From the NCBI GenBank assembly GCA_039029315.1, contig JBCCGK010000014.1:1-64000 (forward strand): a stretch of DNA of 64,000 nt, read 5' to 3'. The notes under the pieces are model-generated. The model was not told the origin of the DNA and did no database searches. It was given only the letters and a program-made list of their open reading frames with translations. Of this stretch, positions 25,962 to 34,117 are shown in pieces. How positions within the stretch are numbered: position 1 is the stretch's first letter; the number at the start of each line of letters is the position of its first letter. Source of the DNA: JBCCCJ01 sp039029315. GTDB taxonomy: Bacteria; Bacteroidota; Bacteroidia; J057. Made by a program: the position numbers and the translations under genes.

Positions 25962-26089
25962 TATTGTTGTGATTTTTTGTTGAAACAAAATGAATCTGAT
26001 TACTCTTCTCTTGATTTATTTGATGACTCAAAAAGAGTCCTTAACAGCTTGTGCTATTTCACTTGACACAATTTTTTGTGGCAATTGGT

Positions 26090-26147
26090 CCCCTTGGGGT
26101 GCACGGGGCCTAGCCCCTGCCGATGTGGGGGATTGGATTACAATCCA
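26090..26147. other. Cluster of short GC-rich hairpins; candidate oriT
   Basis: Three dyads follow each other: CCCC-tt-GGGG (26090-26099), GGGGC-cta-GCCCC (26105-26117) and TGGATT-ac-AATCCA (26134-26147). They are in the 629-bp gap between the divergent operons of the VWA/mobilisation block and the sigma/coupling block. Clusters of this kind are typical of relaxase target regions. No nic site can be assigned from sequence alone. The remainder of the gap is featureless apart from a hairpin at 26516-26544. Confidence 0.35.
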
Positions 26148-26515
26148 CACCATCGCATCCAGCCTAACGTCATCATCCCCTCTTTCACTCATAAATGCTC
26201 AAAGGGTCTGAATTGTCGTAGGACAAGGAAGATATTTACAGAAAGGAGAAAAAAGTGAAGGGAAAAACGACAAGTATAGAATCTTTGCCGTTTGTATAGA
26301 TAAGGCGTCAGTTATTTCTGATTGATCCTTCGTTCTTTAAATCAGTGCATTTTCCCCAATGTCGAAATTATGAACCAGATTTTTAAATTCAAAACAGGTC
26401 AAATCCCTATATACGAAGGGAGCAAGCTCTTGGGAATAACTTTTAGAAGACACTAAATAGGGATCTTTTTACCTATTTGGCTACCGGAAGGCTGACAAAA
26501 GTTCCCCAATAAAAG

Positions 26516-26544
26516 ACACCTCATTATTCGCACTAACGAGGTGT
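26516..26544. promoter_or_regulatory. Hairpin upstream of sigma factor gene
   Basis: ACACCTC (26516-26522) pairs with GAGGTGT (26538-26544) and lies 46 bp upstream of the start at 26591. It could be a leader structure or an operator for the sigma factor gene. Confidence 0.35.
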
Positions 26545-26590
26545 TCATGGAGCTACCTGTTAACAAACAAACAGGCCTCAGCCTAAGTGT

Positions 26591-27217
26591 ATGTCAAATA
26601 GGAAAAAATTACAAGAAGACGACCTTGCGAAAAATGAAACTAATCTACACCAGCAACAATGCCTTGCTGATTGGAACAACTTTATTGACACTCACGACCG
26701 CACGTCTTATGGCCGAGTGTATAAAGTCTTCAAAGAAATGCTCATGACAATTATTTATGCTCGCATAAAAGATAAATGCAGAGTCGAAGACATAACGCAC
26801 GATATTTTTATTCAGATGATGGAGAAGCGCAACCTTCCGAAAATTGACAACTATGCTGCACTAGAAAATTACTGGGCCAAGGTGGCTATCCATAAATGTT
26901 ATGATGAGTATAGACGAAACAAGAGAAAAGAAGAGAAAATGGAGATAGTGGAGTGGTCAGATGACTATGACGCCGCGACTGAGCCTCGAATAGTTGCTGG
27001 CCTTGATCTTGAGGTTTTAGAAAAAACTTTCATCAAGTGCTTGCCGAGCAATCAATGGGAGTTGGTTAAGGCAATGCGTTTAGGGATGACAGATGCGGCC
27101 ATAGATGAAGCATGGTCAAAAAAAGAAGGATATGCACGAAAATTGAGATATGTTCTTCGCAAAAATGTTCAAAAAATTATCGGTATGTTTGGCTCTCTCT
27201 CCGGTTGGTATTCCTAA
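26591..27217 (+). CDS. Divergent ECF-type sigma factor
   Basis: The protein has 208 residues. The region 2-like part has 'RVEDITHDIFIQMMEK' (the [D/E]DxxqdvF core) and 'YWAKVAIHKCYDEYRRNKRK', which matches the end of sigma-70 region 2. The region 4-like part ('LEKTFIKCLPSNQWELVKAM', 'TDAAIDEAWSKKEGYARKLR') is unusual but keeps a helix-turn-helix-like spacing. It probably directs RNA polymerase to island promoters. It is followed after 100 bp by a gene whose product resembles an anti-sigma N-domain. A second sigma-like protein is encoded at 30854. Confidence 0.68.
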   Translation: MSNRKKLQEDDLAKNETNLHQQQCLADWNNFIDTHDRTSYGRVYKVFKEMLMTIIYARIKDKCRVEDITHDIFIQMMEKRNLPKIDNYAALENYWAKVAIHKCYDEYRRNKRKEEKMEIVEWSDDYDAATEPRIVAGLDLEVLEKTFIKCLPSNQWELVKAMRLGMTDAAIDEAWSKKEGYARKLRYVLRKNVQKIIGMFGSLSGWYS

Positions 27218-27318
27218 AGTTCTAAAGGCTGGTGATATAAGTTCAGTCGCAGAATTATAACAGAACAGAACACAACACTACCTTAACTTCTGTATTATAC
27301 TTTAAAGCTCAACAAGCA

Positions 27319-27759
27319 ATGTCAATTGAATCTGGAAATACACCAGGGGCCTTTACCAAGGGTGCAAATACTGGTAACAGCCCACCTAGCCTAGGATTTC
27401 ACCTTACGGTAAGACAGTTACGGGATTATGTTTTGAAGGAACTGACTCCAGAAGAAAATATGTTCATCAAAAATCATCTTGAACATGACTGGGTTGCTCG
27501 GCTTGTATGTGAGGGCCTGACAGCGTTTCTAGAAGACCATGGACCAGAAGAACTCAAAGCTTGGGTGCACAGTGATCCAGAAATCTTTGAAGCTGAATTT
27601 AATCTTTTGGTCAAGGGGTCCAAGACAAAACAAGTCAAAAGAAAAGATGTTCCCATCAGAATAAAAATAAGGAAGATGGTACTGTCTCCTCTTCATTTTC
27701 TTCAAAGGAAAACCATCCTCATAGCATTTTTCCAAAAGCTAAAATCAATGAGTAGTTGA
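27319..27759 (+). CDS. Anti-sigma-like small protein
   Basis: The product has 146 residues. The segment 'TVRQLRDYVLKELTPEENMF' followed by 'IKNHLEHDWVARLVCEGLTA' matches the pattern 'L-x-x-Y-L-x-x-x-L-T-x-E-E ... HL-x-x-D' of anti-sigma zinc-finger-like N-domains of Bacteroidota, although the zinc ligands are only partly present. The C-terminal part is basic ('VPIRIKIRKMVLSPLHFLQR') without a clear TM helix. It follows the sigma factor on the same strand and may control it. Confidence 0.5.
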   Translation: MSIESGNTPGAFTKGANTGNSPPSLGFHLTVRQLRDYVLKELTPEENMFIKNHLEHDWVARLVCEGLTAFLEDHGPEELKAWVHSDPEIFEAEFNLLVKGSKTKQVKRKDVPIRIKIRKMVLSPLHFLQRKTILIAFFQKLKSMSS

Positions 27760-28101
27760 GGAGAAGATTGCACATGACAACATCTCGCAGGAGTCTAAAC
27801 AAGAAGACCAATTGGTTTCCCTGTTTGGTTAGAACATAACTGCTTCACCACTTTAGTGGCTATTCCTTATAGCTTGAACTAGAAATACGACAACCCCCAC
27901 TGTACCTGAAACCGTGCTTTAAATGCGACCTTCTCTGTAGTCAATAAGGCAAAAAATAAGAGAAGCGCCATAACAGTTAAATGTAGTGATTCGACATCCT
28001 TGTAGGTTCTTTTATCAAAGCAAGAACATGCAGGAGCGATTCTTTGTATCGTAACCGATCTGATCTTTTTCTCTTTAAAGCTGCATTCTCAGTATTATGT
28101 T
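27760..28101. other. Intergenic stretch before the coupling protein gene
   Basis: No open frame worth reporting. Two small dyads are present: CCACT-tt-AGTGG near 27850 and GTTCTT/AAGAAC at 28006-28027. The latter might act as a leader structure for the coupling-protein gene. Confidence 0.4.
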
Positions 28102-29898
28102 ATGACAACAACTTCAGAGTCCAGTAATATCCCTGCTCTTCAAGGCAACAAGCTTGTTAGCTGGTTCATTCTCATTCTAGCTGGCCTACTCGGCATGTTC
28201 TACTCACCCCTTCTGATCGGGGCAGTCCTTGGCTATATCCTAGGCTATCACCGGCTCTTGAAAACCAGAAAGGAATATCCGAATCTCTATCCGCTCCCAA
28301 ATGGTATGGGAAGATATATTTTACTGCCAGCAATTATAGTTGGATGTCTGGCTCTGATGGGAATAAATACGTGGTCAAACTGGCTTGATGCTCAGTATCT
28401 TATTCTGTTTTATTCTCAGCATAAGCTGCAACCGAATGGAGAGCTACCCCAGATAGGTACTGATGTGCTTCGGACAATCTCTGTGCTTACAACCCTAACC
28501 ACAATGTATTTCTTTATCATCTGGCGGAAAAAAGTAATGATAACAGTTCGAGAAAAGCTCCGGCACGGTTCAGCTCGCTTTGCTACCCGCTCAGAGTTAG
28601 CGAAGGTTCAGACCAAGAAGAAGGGCAAGGGAATATATATAGGTGGAGGAAAGCACTATTACCACAAACAAGGTCACTTGGTAACGGTTGCTGGAACCAG
28701 ATCTGGAAAAGGAGTCAACTTGATTTTGCCAAATCTTCTAGGGGCCGCTAACCTTGAGGCTTCCTGGATGGTGATTGATCCCAAAGGAGAAAATACAATC
28801 ATTAGTGCTGCCTATCAAAAAAGTTTAGGCAAAACAGTTCGGATTCTAAACCCTTGGAGACTTTTGGGTTTACCCACAAGCACCTACAACCCTCTGGATA
28901 TTATCAGTGATCCTCAGTCTGATCATCTGCCTGATGATGCCTCCTTACTAGCAGATATGATTGTTCCGGCAACACCAGGTAAAGATGATCATTGGATCAA
29001 TCGGGCTCGTTCCCTTATCACTGGAATCTTGATGCAGCAGGTTACCAGTAACTATGAGCTTACCCTCAGCGAACTCTGGCGGCTGTTGCGCTTGCCTCGT
29101 GAAGAGTTTTTGGCCTTGCTGCGGGACATGGTACTTAATGAGAATCAAGTAAGTGGTCCCATTATATCAGGTACTGCCCATGAACTCATGTCTCTGATGG
29201 AAAACAGTGAAAAGGAGTTTACCGGGATCTTATCAACTGCTCAACGATTTACTGATATATTCAAATCCATACCCTTACGGCAAAGTTTGCACAGCTCATC
29301 TTTTTCCGTCAATGAACTCTCGGAAGGGACTACAGTACTCTATGTCATTATCCCAGCCGATAAACTCAAGACCCATTATGCTTGGCTGCGCTTGGTAGTT
29401 ACCACAGCGATGAAGGCAGTAATTAGAGAACCCAATAAAAGAGTTATTTTTTGTTTGGACGAAGCTTATGCGCTTGGGTACCTACCAGAACTACAAATTG
29501 GTATGGGAACCTATGCTGGCTTCAATGTCAGTATTTGGACCTTTTGGCAATCACTAGCGCAACTCAAGCAACTCTATACCAATAATTGGGAAAGTTTCAT
29601 GGGCAACTCCGCCGTAAAGCATTTCTTTGGGCTCAATGATAAAACCAGTATGGAGTATGCCTCTAGTCTGACTGGACAAGTATCAGTACTTAGCTACGGT
29701 CGCCAGGGAGACCAGATCACTCCTCATGGTTCTAGTTCCCGGATGCTGCTGACAGCAGATGAAGCCAGAAGAATAGGAGATGCTATGCTCGTATTCGTTG
29801 AAAATCTTCCGGTAACACTTTTATCCAAACTCCCTTACTACTCCCATCCTATCTGGAAGGAACGTGCCCAGCCAAACCCATACTACCTTGGCGGTTGA
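28102..29898 (+). CDS. traG: Type IV coupling protein, TraG/VirD4 family (module 2)
   Basis: The protein has 598 residues with N-terminal TM segments (about 18-47, 73-90 and 125-141). It has the family motif 'RHGSARFATRSEL', Walker A 'VAGTRSGKGVNLILP' (198-205 core), 'MVIDPKGENTIIS', and Walker B 'RVIFCLDEAYALGYLPE'. It then has 'VSIWTFWQSLAQLKQLY' and 'GNSAVKHFFGLND' of the TraM-recognition motor. This is a full-length membrane-anchored coupling protein that feeds the relaxosome into a mating pore, probably one supplied by another element, as no VirB4 or pore genes are visible. A 4-bp overlap links it to the next small membrane-protein gene. Confidence 0.9.
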   Translation: MTTTSESSNIPALQGNKLVSWFILILAGLLGMFYSPLLIGAVLGYILGYHRLLKTRKEYPNLYPLPNGMGRYILLPAIIVGCLALMGINTWSNWLDAQYLILFYSQHKLQPNGELPQIGTDVLRTISVLTTLTTMYFFIIWRKKVMITVREKLRHGSARFATRSELAKVQTKKKGKGIYIGGGKHYYHKQGHLVTVAGTRSGKGVNLILPNLLGAANLEASWMVIDPKGENTIISAAYQKSLGKTVRILNPWRLLGLPTSTYNPLDIISDPQSDHLPDDASLLADMIVPATPGKDDHWINRARSLITGILMQQVTSNYELTLSELWRLLRLPREEFLALLRDMVLNENQVSGPIISGTAHELMSLMENSEKEFTGILSTAQRFTDIFKSIPLRQSLHSSSFSVNELSEGTTVLYVIIPADKLKTHYAWLRLVVTTAMKAVIREPNKRVIFCLDEAYALGYLPELQIGMGTYAGFNVSIWTFWQSLAQLKQLYTNNWESFMGNSAVKHFFGLNDKTSMEYASSLTGQVSVLSYGRQGDQITPHGSSSRMLLTADEARRIGDAMLVFVENLPVTLLSKLPYYSHPIWKERAQPNPYYLGG

Positions 29899-30155
29899 AG
29901 AAAAATGCCCAGTCCCTGAGACAAATCCTTGCCATTAAGCATCTATCTAAGAAAGACTTCAATAGTTTCATAAATCAATATAGTATGCCACGATTTCTCA
30001 AAATTGTTGCCCTTGTGTTTTTCCTCGTCCTTATGCTCTATGTATTCTATGGTATGATAACCAATGCAACGTTGTGCGCAAATCCTGGATTGGCAAGTAT
30101 TTTTCTGATTGGGACAGCAGCCGTCTCCTTTACTCTAGGTGGTGGGGGGAAATAA
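29895..30155 (+). CDS. Small membrane protein coupled to the coupling protein gene
   Basis: The product has 86 residues if translation starts at the TTG that overlaps the upstream stop by 4 bp; an internal ATG at 29985 would give 56 residues. Two TM segments are present ('FLKIVALVFFLVLMLYVFYG' and 'GLASIFLIGTAAVSFTLGGG'). It is not recognised. Position and size suggest an accessory subunit of the coupling complex. Confidence 0.5.
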   Translation: MKKNAQSLRQILAIKHLSKKDFNSFINQYSMPRFLKIVALVFFLVLMLYVFYGMITNATLCANPGLASIFLIGTAAVSFTLGGGGK

Positions 30156-30252
30156 TTTGGCTACAGTCCTGACCAGACCTTAGAATTCTCGTTTTCGAGA
30201 TTTGACCAGACAATAAGCTAGATATGTTCACCCATCTTTCCATTACCAAGCT

Positions 30253-30519
30253 ATGGAAGTAGTCTGTTTAGAATCAAAGGCATTTTACCAACTCATCGAC
30301 GAAGTGGTCGAGCGACTGATGGAGAAACATCAGGAAAAGCCTCGTTGGATTTCGGTTGAAGATACCATGTGTATGCTCAATATCACTTCCAAAACCACAT
30401 TACAGAAGCTCAAAAATGAAGGGAAGATTCGCTTTTCTCAACCAATGAGAAAACTGACCCTATTTGATCGCCAGTCCATTTTGGACTTTTTGGAGAAACA
30501 TGCACAAGAAACCTTTTGA
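30253..30519 (+). CDS. HTH (excisionase/HTH_17-like) DNA-binding protein
   Basis: The protein has 88 residues. The C-terminal half is a MerR-like winged helix of the HTH_17 type: 'WISVEDTMCMLNITSKTTLQ' 'KLKNEGKIRFSQP' and 'LTLFDRQSILDFLEKH'. Proteins like this occur in nearly all Bacteroidota integrative elements, where they act as excisionases or regulators of excision and transfer. It lies 1.7 kb from the tyrosine integrase, which it may serve as directionality factor. Confidence 0.75.
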   Translation: MEVVCLESKAFYQLIDEVVERLMEKHQEKPRWISVEDTMCMLNITSKTTLQKLKNEGKIRFSQPMRKLTLFDRQSILDFLEKHAQETF

Positions 30520-30853
30520 GTTGCATTCTCATGGATGAAAAAACCTTGACGTAGTATTTTATCACGGATATTTCCTGTCTCACCAAGAGCCATAGGTGTA
30601 TAGCTTCCTCTTGGCCGGTACGAAAGACCACCGACCCTTAAAGACTGGCATGGCAGAGAATACCAAGGAGAGGCTGATAGAGCACCTTCACAAGCTGAAG
30701 GATAGGAGGAATGAAGTAAGCAGAGGCAAGTAGGTTTGTCCAACATCAGGTTCTCTTTGGACCACTGTTCCAACAAGGCATATTGTTGTAGTCTTTTAAG
30801 ATATACTAACCTAGCAAGAACGAGGGGCGTATAGAGAATAAATATGAATAGAA
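30520..30853. other. Intergenic stretch before the second sigma-like gene
   Basis: No coding evidence. One small hairpin, CCTTCA-caagc-TGAAGG (30685-30701), is visible. Otherwise I see nothing to report. Confidence 0.4.
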
Positions 30854-31588
30854 ATGAGTAAGGAATACGGGAAATCTAAAGGAATAAAGCTATGGGAAGC
30901 TTTCGTAAAGGGTGATACGAAAGCATTTGAAATGCTTTATGAGGTCTACTTCCCCAAATTGGTTATTAGTGCATATCAATCATGCGAAAACATAGAAACT
31001 GCGCGTGATATTGTGCAAGAAGTGTTTGAGCGCTTGCTGCTAGGATATCCAGACTACCCAAAGGTGTATGATTTTGAAGTTTGGATTAAGAGAAAGGTAA
31101 AAAACGCTTGTCTTCGTCGTATCGAGGAGACTCAAAAAAGGCAAAAAATAGTAGATGAACTAGTTGACAGCTCAGATTCTAAACCTTCAGAAGTAGCCTC
31201 CAATTTTGACTATGAACTCTTGCGTGCCAGAATTCGGACGCTTCAGGGTAAGTATTTTACTATAATACTAGAGATGGTTCTTGATGGGTATTCCAACGCT
31301 GAAATTGCCTTAACTATAGGAAAATCTGAGAAGTATGTGCGAGACCGGAAGTTTCTAGCCGGAAAACGTCTTAAGGAGGTTATGATAGGTAAAAAGGAAG
31401 TCCCAATTACTCCTCCAATTGACCTGTACTTTGATCTGGGAGAGCACAGCCCAGATGATATAAGCCAGATCATTATGTACATAGATACTTTGTATAAAGA
31501 GCTAGGTGGCGATGAGATCATCATCGAAAAACCAAACCTGATTGACTTGTTTGACACCTTGATTCCTGATGGACCCGTAACAGCCTAG
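30854..31588 (+). CDS. Sigma-70-like (ECF) factor with C-terminal extension
   Basis: The protein has 244 residues. Region 2: 'AFEMLYEVYFPKLVISAYQS', 'ETARDIVQEVFERLLLGYPD' and 'FEVWIKRKVKNACLRRIEE'. Region 4: 'YFTIILEMVLDGYSNAEIAL' followed by 'TIGKSEKYVRDRKFLAGKRL', a normal sigma helix-turn-helix. About 65 further residues are acidic and end in 'LIDLFDTLIPDG', and may be a regulatory tail. It is 11 bp from the following gene on the same strand. Together with the factor at 26591 it gives the island two sigma-like regulators. Confidence 0.78.
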   Translation: MSKEYGKSKGIKLWEAFVKGDTKAFEMLYEVYFPKLVISAYQSCENIETARDIVQEVFERLLLGYPDYPKVYDFEVWIKRKVKNACLRRIEETQKRQKIVDELVDSSDSKPSEVASNFDYELLRARIRTLQGKYFTIILEMVLDGYSNAEIALTIGKSEKYVRDRKFLAGKRLKEVMIGKKEVPITPPIDLYFDLGEHSPDDISQIIMYIDTLYKELGGDEIIIEKPNLIDLFDTLIPDGPVTA

Positions 31589-31599
31589 TTTCCTTCACC

Positions 31600-32091
31600 A
31601 TGAGCAAAAAGAAAAAGAATCCCTCACCTGACGGCAGAATAGCTCGAGTACCGATTCGAGGTAAGGACCCGGTTAAGTGGCATGAACTCAAGGATAAGCT
31701 GAAGGATAAATTAGCTCTTGCCGTAGACCAAACCCTCAACAGTATCATTGATCCAGTTGAAGGGACTACATTAAAAGAAGAATTCCAAGAACTCTCTCAT
31801 CAAGTCCTGGGTTATGCGAAAGCCAAACTGGCTGAACCAGGTATTTCTAACCGAAAAGCTCTTGCTGAAATCGAGGAATGTCTGGCTCGTTGCAAGAAAG
31901 AAGTTGCAGAGGCACAGAAGACTCACCTTGAAAGTGAGATGCTCAAGTTCAACCTAGATGTGAAGAGACTGATCATGTCCCTTGGAGCGACCAAGATTTT
32001 TATCCTTTCTGATGACAATGGTGAAGAGTCAGTATTGTTTGTGAAGAAGATAGACCAATTCCTAGAGTTACTAAAAATGATTACCGCATAA
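31600..32091 (+). CDS. Hypothetical helical protein cotranscribed with sigma-like factor
   Basis: The product has 163 residues. It has a basic N-terminus (MSKKKKNPSPDGRIARVP), then mostly amphipathic helices, and a short beta segment 'KIFILSDDNGEESVLFVKKI' near the end. No family is recognised. Its place 11 bp after the sigma-like gene suggests a partner or regulator of that factor. Confidence 0.55.
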   Translation: MSKKKKNPSPDGRIARVPIRGKDPVKWHELKDKLKDKLALAVDQTLNSIIDPVEGTTLKEEFQELSHQVLGYAKAKLAEPGISNRKALAEIEECLARCKKEVAEAQKTHLESEMLKFNLDVKRLIMSLGATKIFILSDDNGEESVLFVKKIDQFLELLKMITA

Positions 32092-32170
32092 CACCTTTTT
32101 TATTTTTGCCAACTACTACTAGTACACTCAATAACCCATATATTTTACGTACTCTGAAGCTACAAATTGA

Positions 32171-33400
32171 TTACAAACTCAACCGATCAGCGTAGCTATC
32201 CAAAACATTACTAGGCAGTGATTTGAGATAAATCTCGGTGGTGCTGAGCTTGCTATGTCCCAACATTTGAGAAATCGCCTTGAGCGGAATCTCGTTAAAA
32301 AGAGCCTGAGTAGCAAAGGAATGACGGGCCACATATGAAGTCAGCTTCTCTTCAATGCCACACCTAGAAGCAATCTCCTCAAGGCCAGTATTGTACCGCT
32401 TCCGCTCCCAAAGAATATCCTTGTACTGATCATCGAGTTGTTCTCGCTTGATAATTGGGAAGATAAAATCCTGGGGATTCTTATCAGCTATATAGTAGGA
32501 GAGGATTTCTGATAATTGTTCAGTGAGTTTGATGTCATAAAGTTTGCCTGTTTTGCGTCTGCGATATTGCACTCGATCATTAACGATATTCTCCACTTGC
32601 AGGAAAGCTAGATCCATGAACGAGATGCCCCACAAGAGATAGGAGGTTAGGAAATAGTTTCGGTAATGAAACAGCCTTGGCTCCTCTTCTTCAGAAAGGC
32701 TGAGATTAACAATGTTACGTAAATGCTCAACTGAGATAGCTCGTTTCTTGGTTGGTTCAGTCTGGATTTTGTATTCATGAAAGGGGTACGATTCTCGTTC
32801 AACCATCCCAGCCTTTATCCCATAGTTATACACTGCCCTAATCGTTCGCATATATACCGCCAAGCCGTTGATCGAATTTCCTTTAGCAAGGTGATGATGC
32901 TCCAGTTGCTTCAAGAAACGATAAGTCACTTCTCTGAATTCAAGGTCATCCTTACCAAGGTTTTGACAGAAGCCTTTCAAAACCCCTAGTACTGTGAAGT
33001 ACGATCTGGCATTGCCAAACCGCTTGGCGATTTTGAAATCTTCGATCAGTGATTCCATAAAGGCAAAGAAAGACAGAGGACTTTCTTTCCGGGTGAGCAG
33101 ATGCTTGAGTTCGGTAATGGGCAAGCCATAGAGCTGGTCTTTCTCCTCCAACTCCTTGATCCGATCCAGAGCTTCGGCCTTGAATTTGATCAGACGATGG
33201 TTAAGTCTACTAACTGAGCTCACCCCTTTATATGATTGCTTGACCTCACGACGCCTAAAGTTCCAGTCCTGCTTCGGTACGGCATAGCCAGTTTGAATCA
33301 CTGCCGTTCTTTGTTGATGACTAATTCGCAACACAATAGGGTAGGTGCCATCCCTTTTCGCTCTTCTAGTATCCAGAGAAATAGTTATGTTCGTTCTCAT
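32171..33400 (-). CDS. int: Tyrosine recombinase integrase of the island (CTnDOT-type active site)
   Basis: The protein has 409 residues from the ATG at 33400; a TTG-type start nine codons upstream is less likely. It has an N-terminal arm-binding domain ('NITISLDTRRAKRDGTYPIV'), a SAM-like core-binding domain and a catalytic domain. In its numbering, box II arginine (R359 in 'SYVARHSFAT'), H382 ('MLGHSKLSTTEIYLK') and nucleophile Y391 are present, as is the beta-hairpin lysine ('RRRKTGKLYD'). The usual box I arginine is absent: 'LLWGISFMDLAFL' has serine in that area, as in CTnDOT integrases. It lies 144 bp inside the tRNA-Arg-derived att site and should drive integration and excision there. 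Confidence 0.9.
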   Translation of the reverse strand: MRTNITISLDTRRAKRDGTYPIVLRISHQQRTAVIQTGYAVPKQDWNFRRREVKQSYKGVSSVSRLNHRLIKFKAEALDRIKELEEKDQLYGLPITELKHLLTRKESPLSFFAFMESLIEDFKIAKRFGNARSYFTVLGVLKGFCQNLGKDDLEFREVTYRFLKQLEHHHLAKGNSINGLAVYMRTIRAVYNYGIKAGMVERESYPFHEYKIQTEPTKKRAISVEHLRNIVNLSLSEEEEPRLFHYRNYFLTSYLLWGISFMDLAFLQVENIVNDRVQYRRRKTGKLYDIKLTEQLSEILSYYIADKNPQDFIFPIIKREQLDDQYKDILWERKRYNTGLEEIASRCGIEEKLTSYVARHSFATQALFNEIPLKAISQMLGHSKLSTTEIYLKSLPSNVLDSYADRLSL

Positions 33401-33440
33401 AAGTGCAAATATACAAAAAATTTGCACTTGATTTGCACTT
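33401..33440. repeat. Three copies of a 10-bp site at the integrase promoter
   Basis: AAGTGCAAAT occurs inverted at 33401-33410, and its complement form ATTTGCACTT occurs at 33420-33429 and 33431-33440, all exact. The first copy abuts the integrase ATG. On the minus strand it includes TATATTTG, a match to the Bacteroidota -7 promoter element TAnnTTTG, only a few bases from the start. These look like integrase arm-type sites or a repressor operator. Confidence 0.7.
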
Positions 33441-33544
33441 AAATATTGAAATTATATGGAAACAAGCGAATGAATATGAGTGTTAATTCATTGATAGTCA
33501 ATAGATATTGATATGTATGATTTCACTTCATTTCAACCATCTCG

Positions 33545-33589
33545 TGACTACGGATCAGGAGGTTGAGGGTTCGAATCCTTCCGAGTGTA
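33545..33589 (+). other. attR: 3' half of tRNA-Arg(ACG) left by island integration
   Basis: From TGACTACGG onward the sequence forms the right half of a tRNA: an anticodon loop CTACGGA (anticodon ACG, 33550-33552), a variable region, a T arm GAGGG-TTCGAAT-CCTTC (33565-33581), and a 3' acceptor strand CGAGTGT plus discriminator A, without encoded CCA. The 5' half is missing: upstream sequence does not form a D arm or acceptor partner, and the anticodon stem has a mismatch just where the tRNA match ends. This is the normal footprint of integration into the 3' end of a tRNA gene. It marks the right boundary of the island. Confidence 0.82.
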
Positions 33590-33592
33590 CTC

Positions 33593-33628
33593 AAAAGCCC
33601 TTCCGAATTTTACATCGGAAGGGCTTTT
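33593..33628 (+). terminator. Terminator of the original tRNA-Arg gene
   Basis: A perfect 14-bp stem, AAAAGCCCTTCCGA / TCGGAAGGGCTTTT, with a T-run on its 3' side starts 3 bp after the tRNA discriminator base. As it is the natural terminator of the target tRNA, chromosomal DNA lies to its right. Confidence 0.85.
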
Positions 33629-33688
33629 CATGTTTCTTGATGATTGACTAAGGATTGTCTGGAAGGCGAACACTCTGACAAGCCCTCC

Positions 33689-34117
33689 TTACGCAATTCT
33701 TGTGATGGTCAATTCTACAAAGCCAGAGTTGTTCCAGTAAAAACGGATTGCGTCATTGGCAAAACAGGAGAACATACCAGACCGATCCATGGTGATTGTC
33801 TGTGATGTGCCAATCAAGAAGGGAGTGCTTCTATCCAGGCTGCCCATCAAGGCAAACCAGTTATGGTCTGGAGACCTTTTGATCTTTTTGTACAAATCCA
33901 TAAGGGGATGAGAGAAGCCATCTGCATCGACTTTCTTCCACAAATCTGTCCACTTCCCTTGAGCCTCGAAATAATAGGTTTCTCCAGCTTCCATCCCAAT
34001 CTGGCTGTCGTTCCATTTTTCTTTCGCACAAATTCGGATAGAAGTATCTTCACCGACAGCCAATTTATTGCGCATCATGTCCAATGTCTTATTTGTAGGA
34101 AGAAAGAATTTCATCAT
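33689..34117 (-). CDS. LecA (PA-IL)-like lectin domain protein
   Basis: The protein has 142 residues and no signal peptide. The C-terminal end 'CFANDAIRFYWNNSGFVELTI' aligns by eye with the Ca2+/galactose site of Pseudomonas LecA (N-D ... Y-x-N-N-S-G ... V-x-I), so the aspartate and the two asparagines that bind calcium are kept. Upstream, 'YYFEAQGKW', 'HNWFALMGSLD' and 'PFLIGTSQTITMDRSGMF' fit the strand order of that beta-sandwich. It overlaps the CHAT gene by 29 bp, or follows it by 10 bp if it starts at 34078, and is the last gene of the protease operon. It may act as the ligand-sensing or target-binding component. Confidence 0.65.
   Translation of the reverse strand: MMKFFLPTNKTLDMMRNKLAVGEDTSIRICAKEKWNDSQIGMEAGETYYFEAQGKWTDLWKKVDADGFSHPLMDLYKKIKRSPDHNWFALMGSLDRSTPFLIGTSQTITMDRSGMFSCFANDAIRFYWNNSGFVELTITRIA

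Noticed and set aside
33545..33589. Functional tRNA-Arg gene
   Set aside because: Only the 3' half is present; there is no 5' acceptor strand or D arm upstream, so it is an att remnant.
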